Assembly: GCA_017305715.1 (NCBI GenBank)
Contig: JAFKKG010000017.1
Location: forward strand, 67,814-131,813
Direction of reading: 5' to 3'
DNA: 64,000 nt
Source of the DNA: Hyphomicrobiales bacterium
Lineage (GTDB): Bacteria; Pseudomonadota; Alphaproteobacteria; Rhizobiales; Xanthobacteraceae
A program made the translations under genes and the position numbers. Shown here in pieces: positions 9,222-19,431 of the stretch (positions are counted from its first letter, which is position 1; each line of letters begins with the position of its first letter). The notes under the pieces were generated by a model. That model had not been told where the DNA came from. It searched no databases and saw only the letters and a list, made by a program, of their open reading frames with translations.

Positions 9222-9242
9222 TGGAACCATGCGCATGTTCCA
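9222..9242. promoter_or_regulatory. Palindrome upstream of the PEP-CTERM-like gene
   Basis: Arms TGGAA and TTCCA enclose the perfect ten-base palindrome CATGCGCATG, with one extra base on the left. The site lies about 104-124 bases upstream of the PEP-CTERM-like start codon, in a locally AT-rich gap. This is a suitable place for a regulator-binding site. No regulator is known for it, and the assignment rests on symmetry alone. Confidence 0.35.
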
Positions 9243-9345
9243 GAAGCGCCGCGCGGAACTTTTTTCACGCACAAAAAACGCCCAGAGTGCGAGCAAGAAA
9301 TAATCAGGCGCTGATCCAGCGCACTGCTCGAGGTCAAAATCATTT

Positions 9346-9825
9346 TCAAAAATCCAGCGGCGCGTTGTCGACGACCTCCTTCATGACGAAGAAGGTCCGG
9401 GTCTGGCGCACGCCGGGCAGCGCGATCAACTGCTCGCCATGGATGCGGTTGAAATCCTCCATGTCGCCGACGCGGATCTTGAGGAAATAATCGAAATCGC
9501 CGGCCACCAGGTGGCAGTCGAGAACGAATTTCAGTTTCGCGATCGCGCGCTCGAACGACGCAAAACTCTCCGGCGTGGAGCGGTCGAGCACGACGCCGAC
9601 CATGGCCAGTGCGCCCTTGCCTACCTTGCGCGGCGCCACCATGGCGCGCACTGCACGGATGAGGCCGTCGTCGAACAGGCGCTGGGTGCGGCGATGGCAG
9701 GTCGCCGGGCTGACGCCGACCGCGTCGGCCAGCTCGGCATTGCTGAGCCGCCCGTTGGTCTGCAACAGGCGCAGCATCTTGAGGTCGGTTCTGTCGAGTT
9801 CGCCAGCCATGGAAGAATCTTTCAT
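9346..9825 (-). CDS. acdR: Lrp/AsnC family regulator, probable AcdR
   Basis: The 159-residue protein has an N-terminal AsnC-type winged HTH (LSNAELADAVGVSPATCHRR) and a C-terminal RAM ligand/oligomerisation domain with the GDFDYFLKIRV core. The ATG at 9825 gives MKDSSMAGELDRTD; a second ATG at 9810 is also possible, and neither has a strong ribosome site. It is divergent from acdS across a 148-base gap. Lrp-type AcdR proteins next to acdS activate ACC deaminase expression in several Proteobacteria, so the assignment rests on family plus position. The effector is not visible from the sequence. Confidence 0.85.
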   Translation of the reverse strand: MKDSSMAGELDRTDLKMLRLLQTNGRLSNAELADAVGVSPATCHRRTQRLFDDGLIRAVRAMVAPRKVGKGALAMVGVVLDRSTPESFASFERAIAKLKFVLDCHLVAGDFDYFLKIRVGDMEDFNRIHGEQLIALPGVRQTRTFFVMKEVVDNAPLDF

Positions 9826-9973
9826 AATTGAGTATACTTTCGGATGAAAACTAACAGTCTTAGTCATAAATTCAACCAATCAGCAAAAATCGGGCGCCCA
9901 CTTAGAGAGCACCTTTCCGGCATTCGGTGATAGGCGTTTCCCTCGAAATCGGACCTCAACGGGAATGACGAGC
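9826..9973. promoter_or_regulatory. Divergent acdR-acdS control region
   Basis: This 148-base gap separates the two divergent start codons and is markedly AT-richer in its first 75 bases (around 9825-9895) than the surrounding genes. Both promoters and the Lrp-type binding sites should lie here. I could not assign a convincing -35/-10 pair or a consensus Lrp box by eye. GGGA at 9961-9964 is the likely ribosome site for acdS. Confidence 0.5.
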
Positions 9974-10987
9974 ATGCTGGAAAAATTCGAACGCTATCCG
10001 CTGACATTCGGGCCGACCCATATCGAGAAGCTGGAGCGGCTGACGCAGCATCTCGGCGGCAAGGTCGAACTCTATGCCAAGCGCGAGGATTGCAATTCGG
10101 GGCTGGCCTTCGGCGGCAACAAGCTGCGCAAGCTCGAATACATCGTCCCTGACGCGATCGCCTCCAACGCCGATACGCTGGTCTCGATCGGCGGCGTGCA
10201 ATCCAACCACACCCGCATGGTGGCGGCCGTTGCCGCCAAGATCGGCATGAAATGCCGCCTGGTGCAGGAAAGCTGGGTGCCGCATGAGGACGCGGTCTAC
10301 GACCGGGTCGGCAACATCCTGCTCAGCCGCGTGATGGGCGCCGACGTCCGGCTGGTCGATGAAGGCTTTGACATCGGCATTCGCCAAAGCTGGGAAGAGG
10401 CGATTGCGGATGTGAAGGCGAAGGGCGGCAAGCCCTATGCGATCCCGGCCGGCGCGTCCGTGCATAAATATGGCGGGCTCGGTTATGTCGGCTTCGCCGA
10501 AGAAGTCCGCGCCCAGGAAAAGGAGCTCGGCTTTGCCTTCGACTACATCGTGGTCTGCACCGTCACCGGCTCGACCCATGCCGGCATGCTGGTCGGGTTT
10601 GCCAAGGACGGCCGCGAGCGCAAGGTGATCGGCATCGATGCCTCGTTCACGCCGGCCCAAACCAAGGCGCAGGTGCTGGATATCGCGCGCAACACGGCTT
10701 CGCTGGTTGAGCTCGGCAAGGAGATCGTCGCGGACGATGTCGTCCTGATCGAAGACTACGCTTATCCTGCCTACGGCGTTCCCTCGGAAGAAACCAAGGA
10801 AGCGATCCGGCTCTGTGCCCGGCTCGAAGGCATGATCACCGATCCGGTCTATGAAGGAAAATCCATGCAGGGCATGGTCGATCTCGTGAACAAGGGCTAT
10901 TTCCCCAAGGGATCGAAGGTGCTCTACGCCCATCTCGGCGGCGCGCCGGCGATCAACGGATACGCCTACACGTTCCGCAACGGGTGA
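9974..10987 (+). CDS. acdS: 1-aminocyclopropane-1-carboxylate deaminase
   Basis: This PLP enzyme opens and deaminates ACC, the plant ethylene precursor, to 2-oxobutyrate and ammonia in the cytoplasm. The 337-residue protein contains the PLP lysine in [10 protein letters not shown] (Lys50, equal to Lys51 in the usual 338-residue numbering). It also has the Tyr293-Glu294 pair in DPVYEGKS and the leucine of AHLGG. The Glu and Leu at these positions separate true ACC deaminases from D-cysteine desulfhydrases, so the call is firm. The ATG at 9974 is preferred to the ATG at 9965 because GGGA lies nine bases before it, whereas it abuts the earlier one. acdS is associated with plant growth promotion and nodulation in rhizobia. 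Confidence 0.95.
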   Translation: MLEKFERYPLTFGPTHIEKLERLTQHLGGKVELYAKREDCNSGLAFGGNKLRKLEYIVPDAIASNADTLVSIGGVQSNHTRMVAAVAAKIGMKCRLVQESWVPHEDAVYDRVGNILLSRVMGADVRLVDEGFDIGIRQSWEEAIADVKAKGGKPYAIPAGASVHKYGGLGYVGFAEEVRAQEKELGFAFDYIVVCTVTGSTHAGMLVGFAKDGRERKVIGIDASFTPAQTKAQVLDIARNTASLVELGKEIVADDVVLIEDYAYPAYGVPSEETKEAIRLCARLEGMITDPVYEGKSMQGMVDLVNKGYFPKGSKVLYAHLGGAPAINGYAYTFRNG

Positions 10988-11002
10988 CGACGCGTCGCAC
11001 GC

Positions 11003-12865
11003 TTATCGCTCCGCTCCCCTCACCAGCGCGATCAGCTCGTCGCCATAATGCTCGAGCTTCTTGTCGCCGATCCCGGGAATGTTGCGCAGCTGGTTGAGCG
11101 TCGCGGGGCGGGACGCGGCGATGCCGTCGATGGTTGAATCGTGCAGCACGACGTAGGCCGGTACGCCGCGCTTGCGCGCGATCTCGGAACGCCAGGCCCG
11201 CAGCGCCGCCTGCAGGCCGGCATCGGCGGTTTCACCCGATCCGGTGGCCCGCGGCGCGAGGTCGCCGCGCCTTGATTTGGCGCGGCTGGCGCGAACGCGG
11301 GTGCCTTCGGGGGCCTCGCGCAGCATCACCTCGGTCTCGCCTTTCAATACGCCGCGCGCGCTATCCGTCAGCTTCAAGGCGCCAAAGGCTTCGCTGTCGG
11401 CGTGCAAATGCCCCATCGCGACGATCTGCCGGATCGCCGAGCGCCATTGCTTCTCGTTGAGTTCGGCGCCGATGCCGAACACGGAAATCCTGTCGTGGCC
11501 GAATTGCGTGACGCGCTCGGTCATGCGGCCGACCAGCACGTCGATCAAATGCATGGCGCCGAAACGCTGTCCGGTGCGATAGGCGCAGGACAGCAATTTC
11601 TGTGCGATCACCTTGCCGTCGCGAAGCTGCGGCGGTGACAGGCAATTGTCGCAATTGCCGCAGTTTCGGCCGTCGACGGCTTCGCCGAAATAGCCCAGCA
11701 GGCGGCTGCGCCGGCAGCCCGCGGTCTCGGCCAGCCCGACCAGCGCATCGAGCTTGCCGACCGATACGCGCTTGAACGCGTCCGAGCCGGTCGACTCGTC
11801 GATCATGCGCCGCTGCTGCACGATGTCGGAGAGGCCGTAGGCCATCCAGGCGCTGGAGGGCTTGCCGTCGCGCCCGGCACGGCCGGTCTCCTGGTAATAG
11901 GCCTCGATGCTCTTCGGCAGATCGAGATGCGCGACGAAGCGCACGTCCGGCTTGTCGATGCCCATGCCGAACGCGATGGTGGCGACGATCACGACGCCAT
12001 CCTCGTTGATGAAACGATCCTGGTTGCGCGACCGCAGGCCGGCGTCGAGGCCGGCGTGATAGGGCAGCGCCGGCACGCCGGCCTTGTTCAGCGCGGCAGC
12101 GGTATCCTCGACCTTGGCCCGCGACAGGCAATAGACGATGCCGGCATCGCCGGAATGGCGCTCGCTGATGAAGGCTTTGAGCTGGGCGGGCGCGTTCTGT
12201 TTCTCGACGATCTCATAGCGGATATTGGGCCGGTCGAAACTCGCGACAAAGCGCGGCGCGTTGGCAAGTCCGAGCCGCTCGGCGATCTCCTTGCGCGTGA
12301 GTTCATCGGCGGTGGCGGTCAGCGCGATCCGTGGCACATCGGGAAATCGCTCCGCGATCACGGACAGGCCAATATATTCGGGCCGGAAATCATGACCCCA
12401 TTGCGACACGCAATGCGCCTCGTCGATCGCAAACAGCGCGATCTTGGCGCGGGCGAGCAGACCGAGGCAGCGCGGCGTCAGCAGCCGCTCGGGCGCGACG
12501 TAAAGCAGCTCGAGATCGCCGGCCAGCAGCCGCTGTTCGACGGCGTTGGCTTCCTCATACGACAGCGTCGAATTCAGCACGGCCGCCTTGACACCGGCTT
12601 CGAGCAGGCCCGCGACCTGGTCGCGCATCAGCGCGATCAGCGGCGACACCACGATGCCGCAGCCTCCGCGCAGCAACGATGGCAGCTGATAGCACAGCGA
12701 CTTGCCGCCGCCGGTCGGCATCAGCACCAGGCAGTTGCCTCCATCCGCGACGTGCCGGACGATCTTTTCCTGCTCGCCCCGGAAGGCCGGCAGGCCGAAG
12801 ACCGAGTTCAGCACCGACAGCGCGTCTGGGGTTTTATCGGGATGACGGGTTGCGGGGGCAGGCAT
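11003..12865 (-). CDS. recQ: ATP-dependent DNA helicase RecQ
   Basis: A 620-residue 3'-5' superfamily 2 helicase for recombination and fork repair. In order it shows the RecQ motif 0 region (FRGEQEKIV), Walker [15 protein letters not shown], and DEAH in [16 protein letters not shown] with the RecQ-specific aromatic loop. These are followed by TATA (motif III), [10 protein letters not shown] (motif VI), the RQC zinc cysteines in GNCDNC, and a C-terminal HRDC domain near [16 protein letters not shown]. Length and architecture match E. coli RecQ. It converges on acdS with a 15-base gap and appears to be a single-gene unit. Confidence 0.96.
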   Translation of the reverse strand: MPAPATRHPDKTPDALSVLNSVFGLPAFRGEQEKIVRHVADGGNCLVLMPTGGGKSLCYQLPSLLRGGCGIVVSPLIALMRDQVAGLLEAGVKAAVLNSTLSYEEANAVEQRLLAGDLELLYVAPERLLTPRCLGLLARAKIALFAIDEAHCVSQWGHDFRPEYIGLSVIAERFPDVPRIALTATADELTRKEIAERLGLANAPRFVASFDRPNIRYEIVEKQNAPAQLKAFISERHSGDAGIVYCLSRAKVEDTAAALNKAGVPALPYHAGLDAGLRSRNQDRFINEDGVVIVATIAFGMGIDKPDVRFVAHLDLPKSIEAYYQETGRAGRDGKPSSAWMAYGLSDIVQQRRMIDESTGSDAFKRVSVGKLDALVGLAETAGCRRSRLLGYFGEAVDGRNCGNCDNCLSPPQLRDGKVIAQKLLSCAYRTGQRFGAMHLIDVLVGRMTERVTQFGHDRISVFGIGAELNEKQWRSAIRQIVAMGHLHADSEAFGALKLTDSARGVLKGETEVMLREAPEGTRVRASRAKSRRGDLAPRATGSGETADAGLQAALRAWRSEIARKRGVPAYVVLHDSTIDGIAASRPATLNQLRNIPGIGDKKLEHYGDELIALVRGAER

Positions 12866-13127
12866 GGGGTGAGGCGATCCGGCTGGGGCTTTGGGTATGG
12901 CCGGCCATTTGCGTCGGCGGCCGGCTCCTGATTCGGGCAGTTGCCCATCTTCGCTGTCAAACGGGTTGCGGGCAAATTCCTGGCCATCTCAACCCGTGCA
13001 TCTACGGGTTTTCCATGCTGCCATCGCAAGATGGATAATCTCCTGTAAAATGTACTGAAAGTTTTAGCTATCGGCCTTTACGTGCCGTCCATTCGCATCC
13101 CGTATAGTTTTCGTGGAGGCGGATAGC

Positions 13128-15314
13128 ATGGTCGGCATCGGTTCGCATTTTAGTCGCGTGTTTGGTCGCCTGACAGCCGGTCTCGACGGCATCGGGCGCT
13201 TTCTGGGCCGCTGTGGAAGCGTACTGATTGGCATATCCGCCATCTGCCTGGTCTGGGCCGGTATCTCCTACAATACGTCCGAGGAACGCTCACGGACCGA
13301 GCGGGCTGCGATGCAGAACGGTTCAAATCTGGCGCGTACGTTCGAAGAACAGATCATTCGCTCGATCAGGGCCGCCGACCAGACATTGCTTTATATCCGC
13401 GATTCCTATGCCAAGGACCCCGAGAACTTCGACATGTCGCTGTGGACGAAGAACAGCCAGTTTCTGACGGATTTCTCGTTTCAGGTGGTGTTGATCGGCA
13501 AATACGGGATCATGCTGTCGAGCAATATCGATCCCAACCTCAGGGGGGTGGACCTTCACGACCGGGAACATTTCCGGGTACACGCCGAGAGCAGGGACGA
13601 TTTTCTCTTTATCAGCAAACCGATCTTTGGTCGCGTATCGAACAAATGGTCGATCCAGCTGACCCGCCGGGTCACCATGCAAGACGGCTCCTTCGGAGGG
13701 GTGGTCGTGGTCTCCCTCGACCCGGAGTACCTTTCGCGCTTTTACGATTCCGTCGAGATCGGCAAGAAGGGTGCCGTTACATTGGTTGGCCTTGACGGTA
13801 TCGTTCGGGCTCGCGGTGCGACTGGGGCGGCCGCCATCGGCACGTCCATCTCCGGAAGCCCGCTTTTTGCGAGCCTTCAGGCCAAGGACAGCGGTTTCTA
13901 CTTTGGCCGAAGCGTGATCGATGGCATCGAACGCATCTATGCATTCCGGAAGGTCGGGAATTATCCACTGGGCGTTGTGGTCGGACAGGCTTCCGACGAG
14001 GTTTTCGCGGCCTACCGTCGTGACAGGGACAGAGAATTGATCGCTGGGGCATTGCTCAGCATCGTTATTGGGGTCATCTCCGTCCTCATCTTCCGCTACG
14101 AGCGGGGCCTCGCAAAATCCCGCGACGCAGCCGAAGCAGGCACCCGTGCCCGGTCCGAATTCCTGGCGATGATGAGCCACGAAATTCGTACACCCATGAA
14201 CGGCGTGATCGGTCTGGCCGATCTGTTGGCTTCCGACGATTTGAAGCCCGAGCAGAAGAAGATCGCCGCGACTCTGAGGGAATCGGCGGATTATCTCTTG
14301 CAGATACTGAACGACGTTCTCGACTTCTCCAAGCTCGACGCGGATCGTCTGGAAATCGAGCGGGTTGAATTTGACCTGCATCACTCGGTTTCCGCGACCA
14401 TCGATCTGCTGATGTCTCGCGCCAAGGACAAGGGCCTCCTGCTCAATGTAACAATCGGATCCAACGTGCCAAAGATGGTGATCGGTGATCCCGCGCGGAT
14501 ACGGCAGGTACTGTTCAATCTGGTGGGAAACGCGATCAAGTTCACAGCCACCGGCTCCGTTGCCGTCACCATCGACGCCGACTACGCCACCAAGGACCTT
14601 ATCAGGCTACTGTTCGCGGTGACGGACACTGGCGTCGGCATTCCCGCCGACGCGATCGGTCTGCTGTTTCGGGAGTTCTCGCAGGTCGACAGTTCGATCT
14701 CGCGCCGGTTTGGCGGAACGGGCCTGGGGCTCGCGATCTGCAAGCGTCTCGTTGCGTGTATGGGTGGCGATATCTCGGTTGAGAGCAAGATTGGAAAGGG
14801 CAGCACCTTCAGCTTCTCGGTACTGGCGGGCGTGCAGCCCGAAGTGGAAATGCCGCAGATTGCCGCGGCACGCAACGACCTGCCCCCCGATGAGTCGCCG
14901 ACGGTCGCTGCCAACGTTCATCCGCTGCGTATTCTGGTGGCGGAAGACAATATCACCAACCAGTTCGTTATTCGGAAGCTGCTCGAGAAGCTCGGCTACA
15001 TACCCGATATGGTCGAAAACGGTGTACAGGCGGTCGCCGCGGTTCAGGAGCAATCCTACGACCTGGTCCTGATGGACATGATGATGCCCGAGATGGACGG
15101 CCTGACCGCCACAGGCATGATCCGGCAACTGCCTGCTCCAGCCTGCGACACTTACATCATAGCCCTCACGGCGAATGCAACCAGTCAGGACGAACTCGCC
15201 TGTATCGGCGTCGGCATGAACGATTTCGTTACGAAACCAGTCACACGTGACCGCCTGAGCGCAGCGCTGCTTCGGGCGAGCACGGCAGTCCAAAGCGAGA
15301 GGCTCGTTGCATGA
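13128..15314 (+). CDS. Hybrid sensor histidine kinase with Cache-like sensor and receiver
   Basis: The 728-residue inner-membrane sensor starts at the ATG at 13128, eight bases after GGAGG. It has TM1 at about 31-48, a periplasmic double-Cache-like sensor (about 50-300) and TM2 at about 302-322. HisKA follows with the phospho-acceptor His351 in [10 protein letters not shown], then an ATPase domain with [17 protein letters not shown] and GGTGLGLAI boxes. A C-terminal receiver carries Asp650 in [11 protein letters not shown] and Lys in VTKPV. All catalytic residues are present. It is first in a three-gene unit and overlaps the Hpt gene by four bases (ATGA). Cache sensors usually bind small organic ligands; the ligand here is unknown. 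Confidence 0.93.
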   Translation: MVGIGSHFSRVFGRLTAGLDGIGRFLGRCGSVLIGISAICLVWAGISYNTSEERSRTERAAMQNGSNLARTFEEQIIRSIRAADQTLLYIRDSYAKDPENFDMSLWTKNSQFLTDFSFQVVLIGKYGIMLSSNIDPNLRGVDLHDREHFRVHAESRDDFLFISKPIFGRVSNKWSIQLTRRVTMQDGSFGGVVVVSLDPEYLSRFYDSVEIGKKGAVTLVGLDGIVRARGATGAAAIGTSISGSPLFASLQAKDSGFYFGRSVIDGIERIYAFRKVGNYPLGVVVGQASDEVFAAYRRDRDRELIAGALLSIVIGVISVLIFRYERGLAKSRDAAEAGTRARSEFLAMMSHEIRTPMNGVIGLADLLASDDLKPEQKKIAATLRESADYLLQILNDVLDFSKLDADRLEIERVEFDLHHSVSATIDLLMSRAKDKGLLLNVTIGSNVPKMVIGDPARIRQVLFNLVGNAIKFTATGSVAVTIDADYATKDLIRLLFAVTDTGVGIPADAIGLLFREFSQVDSSISRRFGGTGLGLAICKRLVACMGGDISVESKIGKGSTFSFSVLAGVQPEVEMPQIAAARNDLPPDESPTVAANVHPLRILVAEDNITNQFVIRKLLEKLGYIPDMVENGVQAVAAVQEQSYDLVLMDMMMPEMDGLTATGMIRQLPAPACDTYIIALTANATSQDELACIGVGMNDFVTKPVTRDRLSAALLRASTAVQSERLVA

Positions 15315-15673
15315 CCGGAATGCCATTGTTTGATCCAGCCGTTTTCAGTGAACTCAACGCAGAACTCGGGTCGGAGGACGTCACCGAAATCCTGCGGGTA
15401 TTCCTTACGGATACTCTCAGCAAGATGAGCGTTATTGAGTCAGGCATGCAGGATCGCCGGGCGATAAAGCGCGAGGCCCATTCCATCAAAAGCTCGGCCG
15501 CAACTTTCGGCTTTGCTGAGCTGTCATGGCATGCCCGCGAGTTGGAGCTGCGCGTCGAGGCGATGAATTCTCCGGAATTGCTCGAATTCACCCAGATGCT
15601 CCGTCAGGTATTCGAAAGAACCTCAGCGTTCGCCAACACCAGTTTGTTGAACGTCAGCCAGGAGATTGCATAA
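15311..15673 (+). CDS. Histidine phosphotransfer (Hpt) protein
   Basis: A 120-residue single-domain protein, all-helical in appearance, with the phospho-acceptor His57 in [14 protein letters not shown], the standard HxxKxxA pattern. It should shuttle a phosphate from the receiver of the upstream hybrid kinase to a second receiver. Its start overlaps the kinase stop (ATGA) and its stop overlaps the next start (TAATG), so the three genes are translationally coupled. The obvious acceptor is the REC-EAL protein encoded next. Confidence 0.92.
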   Translation: MTGMPLFDPAVFSELNAELGSEDVTEILRVFLTDTLSKMSVIESGMQDRRAIKREAHSIKSSAATFGFAELSWHARELELRVEAMNSPELLEFTQMLRQVFERTSAFANTSLLNVSQEIA

Positions 15674-16989
15674 TGAGAAGGATTTCCCGACATACCGAAC
15701 ATCTGAAGGGCAGGCTGCTGGTTGTCGATGACGATCTGGTCCAGCGAACCATTATCGGCAAGATAGGCGCGAAGCTCGGTTACGATACGATCATTGCGTC
15801 GACCTTTGAGATTGCCTCCGAACTACTGAAAACCGAAGCATTCGACATCATGACGCTCGATCTTTCACTTGGCGAGCGAGACGGGGTCGAATTGCTTCGG
15901 CTCGTTGCCGACTGCAATCTGCATGCGATGCCGATCGTGATTATCAGCGGCTGCGACGAACGCATTCTGAACTCGACCAGGAGAGTGGCCGAGGGTCTGA
16001 ATCTTTCACTGACCAGCTGCCTTGGCAAACCCCTCAACCTCGACAATCTGCGCGACTCGCTCGGCCTGCCGGGCAATGCCCTCGTGGATATGCGTTGCAA
16101 CGCCGCGTCCCCCCAAATCAGCCGAGAGCGGATCGCTTCCGCATTGGCACGGAATGAATTCTCCGTGGAGTTCCAGCCCAAGATTGACCTGGCGAGTGGG
16201 AAAGTCATTGGTGCGGAAGCGCTCGCGCGATGGCAGACGCCCGAATTCGGTATCATGTCCCCGGCCATCTTCATTCCGCTGGTCGAAAAATTTGGGCTCA
16301 TGCCGGACCTTACCGATCAGGTATTGTCCACCGCGATTGCCAACGGCCGAAGGCTCATCGAGCGGAATCCCGGCTTTACGATAGCCGTTAACATTTCGGG
16401 CTCGTCGATGGCCGATCTGACGCTTCCCGAGCGTATTGAGCGCATATTGCGTGCAGGAGATGTGGCCCCAGAATCTCTCGTTGTCGAAGTCACGGAGAGC
16501 GTCGCCATGTCCGATATCGATCGGGCGATCGACATCCTGGTGCGGTTGCGCCTCAAAGGTGTTGGAGCCGCGATCGATGACTTTGGTACTGGCTTTTCAT
16601 CGCTTGCGGCGCTTGCCCGGTTTCCCTTCAGCGAATTGAAGATCGATCAGTCGTTCGTGAAAGGCTGCGAGGCCGACGAGGACATGATGAAGATCGTCGA
16701 GGCCTCCGTTGCGTTGGGCAAAGCCTTCGGCATGAGGGTAGTTGCGGAAGGAATTGATAATATTCGCACCCTGGCCAGGGTTCGGGAGGCTGGGTGTGAT
16801 GTGGGCCAGGGTTACCTGTTTGCGCCCGCGCTCAAACTTGAGAAGATCGAAAAATGGACGATGCAGCGCAATTCCGAAGAGGTCGATCAACTAGCGCGGC
16901 TTGAACCCAGGCCGGTCGCGGCAAATCGCTTCCTGAGATCGACCGACAGAAATGTCGCGTCCCCGGGGACCACCGAGTCCAGCGGCTAG
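15673..16989 (+). CDS. Response regulator with EAL cyclic-di-GMP phosphodiesterase domain
   Basis: The 438-residue protein joins an N-terminal receiver (about 12-130; Asp63 in TLDLSLGERDG, Lys in LGKPL) to an EAL domain (about 150-400). The EAL motif is intact at Glu182 in GAEALARW. The metal and loop motifs EVTES, DDFGTGFSSL, LKIDQSFV and VVAEGID are also present, so hydrolysis of cyclic-di-GMP to pGpG is expected. A 40-residue tail is unconserved in appearance. The ATG at 15673 follows GGAGATTGCATA and overlaps the Hpt stop. Phosphorylation through the Hpt protein should switch its activity, coupling an external signal to motility or biofilm. The gene ends two bases before a convergent gene. 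Confidence 0.93.
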   Translation: MRRISRHTEHLKGRLLVVDDDLVQRTIIGKIGAKLGYDTIIASTFEIASELLKTEAFDIMTLDLSLGERDGVELLRLVADCNLHAMPIVIISGCDERILNSTRRVAEGLNLSLTSCLGKPLNLDNLRDSLGLPGNALVDMRCNAASPQISRERIASALARNEFSVEFQPKIDLASGKVIGAEALARWQTPEFGIMSPAIFIPLVEKFGLMPDLTDQVLSTAIANGRRLIERNPGFTIAVNISGSSMADLTLPERIERILRAGDVAPESLVVEVTESVAMSDIDRAIDILVRLRLKGVGAAIDDFGTGFSSLAALARFPFSELKIDQSFVKGCEADEDMMKIVEASVALGKAFGMRVVAEGIDNIRTLARVREAGCDVGQGYLFAPALKLEKIEKWTMQRNSEEVDQLARLEPRPVAANRFLRSTDRNVASPGTTESSG

Positions 16990-16991
16990 GC

Positions 16992-18368
16992 CTACTGATA
17001 ACTCGCCACGATATCCGACACCGCGCGTTCCAGCTGCTGCGCGGTGGCGCATTGCCGCACGACGGTGCAGAAGGTCGAATAGCGCGGCATTTCGGAATCG
17101 CCCCAACCCCAGGCCATCCGCCCCTCGGGATTGAGCCATACCAGCCGCTTCGAGCGTTCGCCGATTCGCCTCAGGATATCGGCGCGGGGATCGAGGTTGT
17201 TGCTGCGGGCATCGCCCAAAATGATCACGGTGGTCTGCGGTGTGATCGCGTTCATCCAATCATGTTCGAAATCGGCGAAGGAATTGCCGTAGTCCGACGA
17301 GCCGAAGCCGACCTTGGACATGATCTCGGCCATCGCCTCTTCCGGCGATTTGGCTTCCAGGATGTCGCTAACCTCGATCAAATGTCCGGAGAACGCGAAT
17401 GAGCGAACGTCCGAGACAACTTCATGCAGGCTGTGGATCAGCAGCAGGAAGAAATCGGATACCCGCGCCACCGAACCCGAGACGTCGCACAGCGCGATGA
17501 TTTTCGGCTTGTCGCGGTGGCGCCGCTTCCAGGCCGTGAGGAACGGCACGCCGCCCCAGGCGGCATTGCGCCGGATGGTCCGGCGCACGTCGAGATGGCC
17601 GCGGCGCTGGCGCTTGCGCGGCTTGCTGTAACGCTCGCGCAAGCGGCGCGCGATCTGGCGGATCAGGAGCCGCATCTGTGCCACCTGACGCGGCTCGATA
17701 CGCGACAGCGGCGCGTTGCGCAGGATCTCGTTGCGCAGATTCTCGGCTTCCTCGCGGCCATACAGCATCAGCGCCTGCGAGACGGTTTCGCGCACGGTGT
17801 CGCGCAACCCGTCGAGCGCGGCCTGCAGCCGCTCCGCGAGCGCCGGATTGCTCGCCGTCAGCGCGTCGAGATCGTCGCGCAGGCGCTGGATGCCCATCTG
17901 GTCGAGGATGCGGCCGGAGAAGATGCCGCGCTGGGTGAAGTAGCGGATGTCGGACAGCGACGCCGCATTTGATGCGTTGGCGATCGCAGCGGCCATCGCG
18001 TTGCGGTCCTGCGACAGCAGCATCTGCGCGAGCTGGCCGATATCCTGGGCCTGGTCGCTGCCCGCGGCGTCGCCTTGCGTCTCCGACGCCGCACCGGATT
18101 CCGGTGTGTCGGACTTGTCCGTCTCGTTCTCTTCGGGTGGTGGTGGCGTCGGCTCGGGCTGATCGAAGAACAGATCAAAGCAGTCGCCAAGCGCCTTCTT
18201 CTCGTCCTGCGTCTTGGCGAGCGTCAGCAGGAAGGTGTCGCGCAGCACGGTGCGGTCGGTGAAGCCGACCTTGGAAACCGCGCGCATCGCATCGATGCTT
18301 TCGGCCGGCGAGAGCCTGACGCCTGCGCCCCGCGCCGCACGAAAGAAGCGATGCAGGTTCTCCCGCAT
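16992..18368 (-). CDS. CoxE-like VWA domain protein
   Basis: The 458-residue protein has a helical N-terminal half (about 1-270) with an acidic low-complexity stretch near residue 75 (PPPEENETDKSD). Its C-terminal von Willebrand A domain carries the MIDAS motif CDVSGSV. Cytoplasmic VWA proteins of the CoxE type work with MoxR-type AAA ATPases in metal-cofactor or complex assembly. The MoxR gene lies seven bases upstream, which supports a functional pair. No carbon monoxide dehydrogenase genes are nearby, so the client is unknown and the cox name should not be used. Confidence 0.88.
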   Translation of the reverse strand: MRENLHRFFRAARGAGVRLSPAESIDAMRAVSKVGFTDRTVLRDTFLLTLAKTQDEKKALGDCFDLFFDQPEPTPPPPEENETDKSDTPESGAASETQGDAAGSDQAQDIGQLAQMLLSQDRNAMAAAIANASNAASLSDIRYFTQRGIFSGRILDQMGIQRLRDDLDALTASNPALAERLQAALDGLRDTVRETVSQALMLYGREEAENLRNEILRNAPLSRIEPRQVAQMRLLIRQIARRLRERYSKPRKRQRRGHLDVRRTIRRNAAWGGVPFLTAWKRRHRDKPKIIALCDVSGSVARVSDFFLLLIHSLHEVVSDVRSFAFSGHLIEVSDILEAKSPEEAMAEIMSKVGFGSSDYGNSFADFEHDWMNAITPQTTVIILGDARSNNLDPRADILRRIGERSKRLVWLNPEGRMAWGWGDSEMPRYSTFCTVVRQCATAQQLERAVSDIVASYQ

Positions 18369-18375
18369 GGCGCGC

Positions 18376-19323
18376 TTATCCGAATACGTTCTGGCGTGAC
18401 GACTTGGCGATGAAGCTGGAGACCTGTGGCATCGTCGCCTCGATGTCCGCCTCGTATTTCAACAGCACGTTCAGCGTATCCTTGACGATCTCGTGGCCAA
18501 GCTCCGGTGCCTGCAGCAGCACCAGCACGCGCGCCCAATCGATCGTTTCGCTCACCGACGGCAGCTTCTTCAGGTCAAGCGTGCGGACTTCATTGATGAA
18601 GCCGACCATCTGCTTGCGCAGCGTCTGCGAGATGCCGGGCACGCGGCTCTCGACGATGCGTTCTTCCAGCTTTTGTTCGGGGAACCCGATGTGAAGATGC
18701 AGACAGCGCCGCTTCAGCGCGTCACCGAGATCGCGCTCGCTGTTCGAGGTCAGGATCACGGTCGGCGCGGAGACGGCGGAGATGGTTCCGAGCTCCGGAA
18801 GCGTGACCTGAAAATCGCTGAGGATTTCCAGCAGCAGCGATTCGAATTCGGCGTCCGATTTGTCGATTTCGTCGATCAGCAGCACGCAGCCGGCGGGCTG
18901 CTCCAGTGCCTGCAGCAGCGGCCTCGCTTCGACGAATTCCTTGGAGAAGAACACGTCGCCGAAATCATGCAACTGGGCCAGCGCATCATGCAGCGTCTCG
19001 GCGCCGCCAAGCACTTCGCCGAGTTTGTCTTTCAGGATCTGCGTATACAGAAGCTGCTTGGCGTATTTCCACTCATAGAGCGCCTTGGCCTCGTCGAGGC
19101 CTTCATAGCATTGCAGGCGGATCATCTTCAGCCCGCGCCACGCCGCGATCGCCTTCGCAAGCTCGGTCTTGCCGACGCCGGCGGGCCCTTCGACCAGGAT
19201 GGGCTTGTCGATCTGCTGCGACAGGTAGACTGCGGTTGCGATCTGTCGGCTCGCAATATAGCCCTGCGCGGCAAGACCACGTTCCACGGCCTCGATCGAG
19301 GCGGTCGGCCCATTTTCAGCCAA
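18376..19323 (-). CDS. MoxR-family AAA+ ATPase
   Basis: A 315-residue AAA+ ATPase with Walker A GPAGVGKTELAK, Walker B VLLIDEIDKSD and sensor 1 LTSNSERDL, typical of MoxR/CoxD chaperone-like ATPases. Two TTG starts are in frame. The one at 19323 is preferred because GGAG lies nine bases before it, whereas GGAG touches the earlier TTG at 19332. With the downstream CoxE-like VWA protein it should form an ATP-driven complex that remodels or activates a metalloenzyme. Confidence 0.9.
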   Translation of the reverse strand: MAENGPTASIEAVERGLAAQGYIASRQIATAVYLSQQIDKPILVEGPAGVGKTELAKAIAAWRGLKMIRLQCYEGLDEAKALYEWKYAKQLLYTQILKDKLGEVLGGAETLHDALAQLHDFGDVFFSKEFVEARPLLQALEQPAGCVLLIDEIDKSDAEFESLLLEILSDFQVTLPELGTISAVSAPTVILTSNSERDLGDALKRRCLHLHIGFPEQKLEERIVESRVPGISQTLRKQMVGFINEVRTLDLKKLPSVSETIDWARVLVLLQAPELGHEIVKDTLNVLLKYEADIEATMPQVSSFIAKSSRQNVFG

Positions 19324-19431
19324 GGGTTTCAACTCCGAAGTTCACGGGATTTCAGAGTGTTCTGCCCCTGTTCCCGGCAAAGAACAAGCCTCGTTTGCTC
19401 ATACGGAGGCGGCAAATTCGGCTAATTCCGT

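Noticed and set aside
12991-13010. Hairpin AACCCGT/ACGGGTT before the histidine kinase gene
   Set aside because: The stem is only seven pairs, no upstream gene on that strand needs a terminator, and there is no partner motif.
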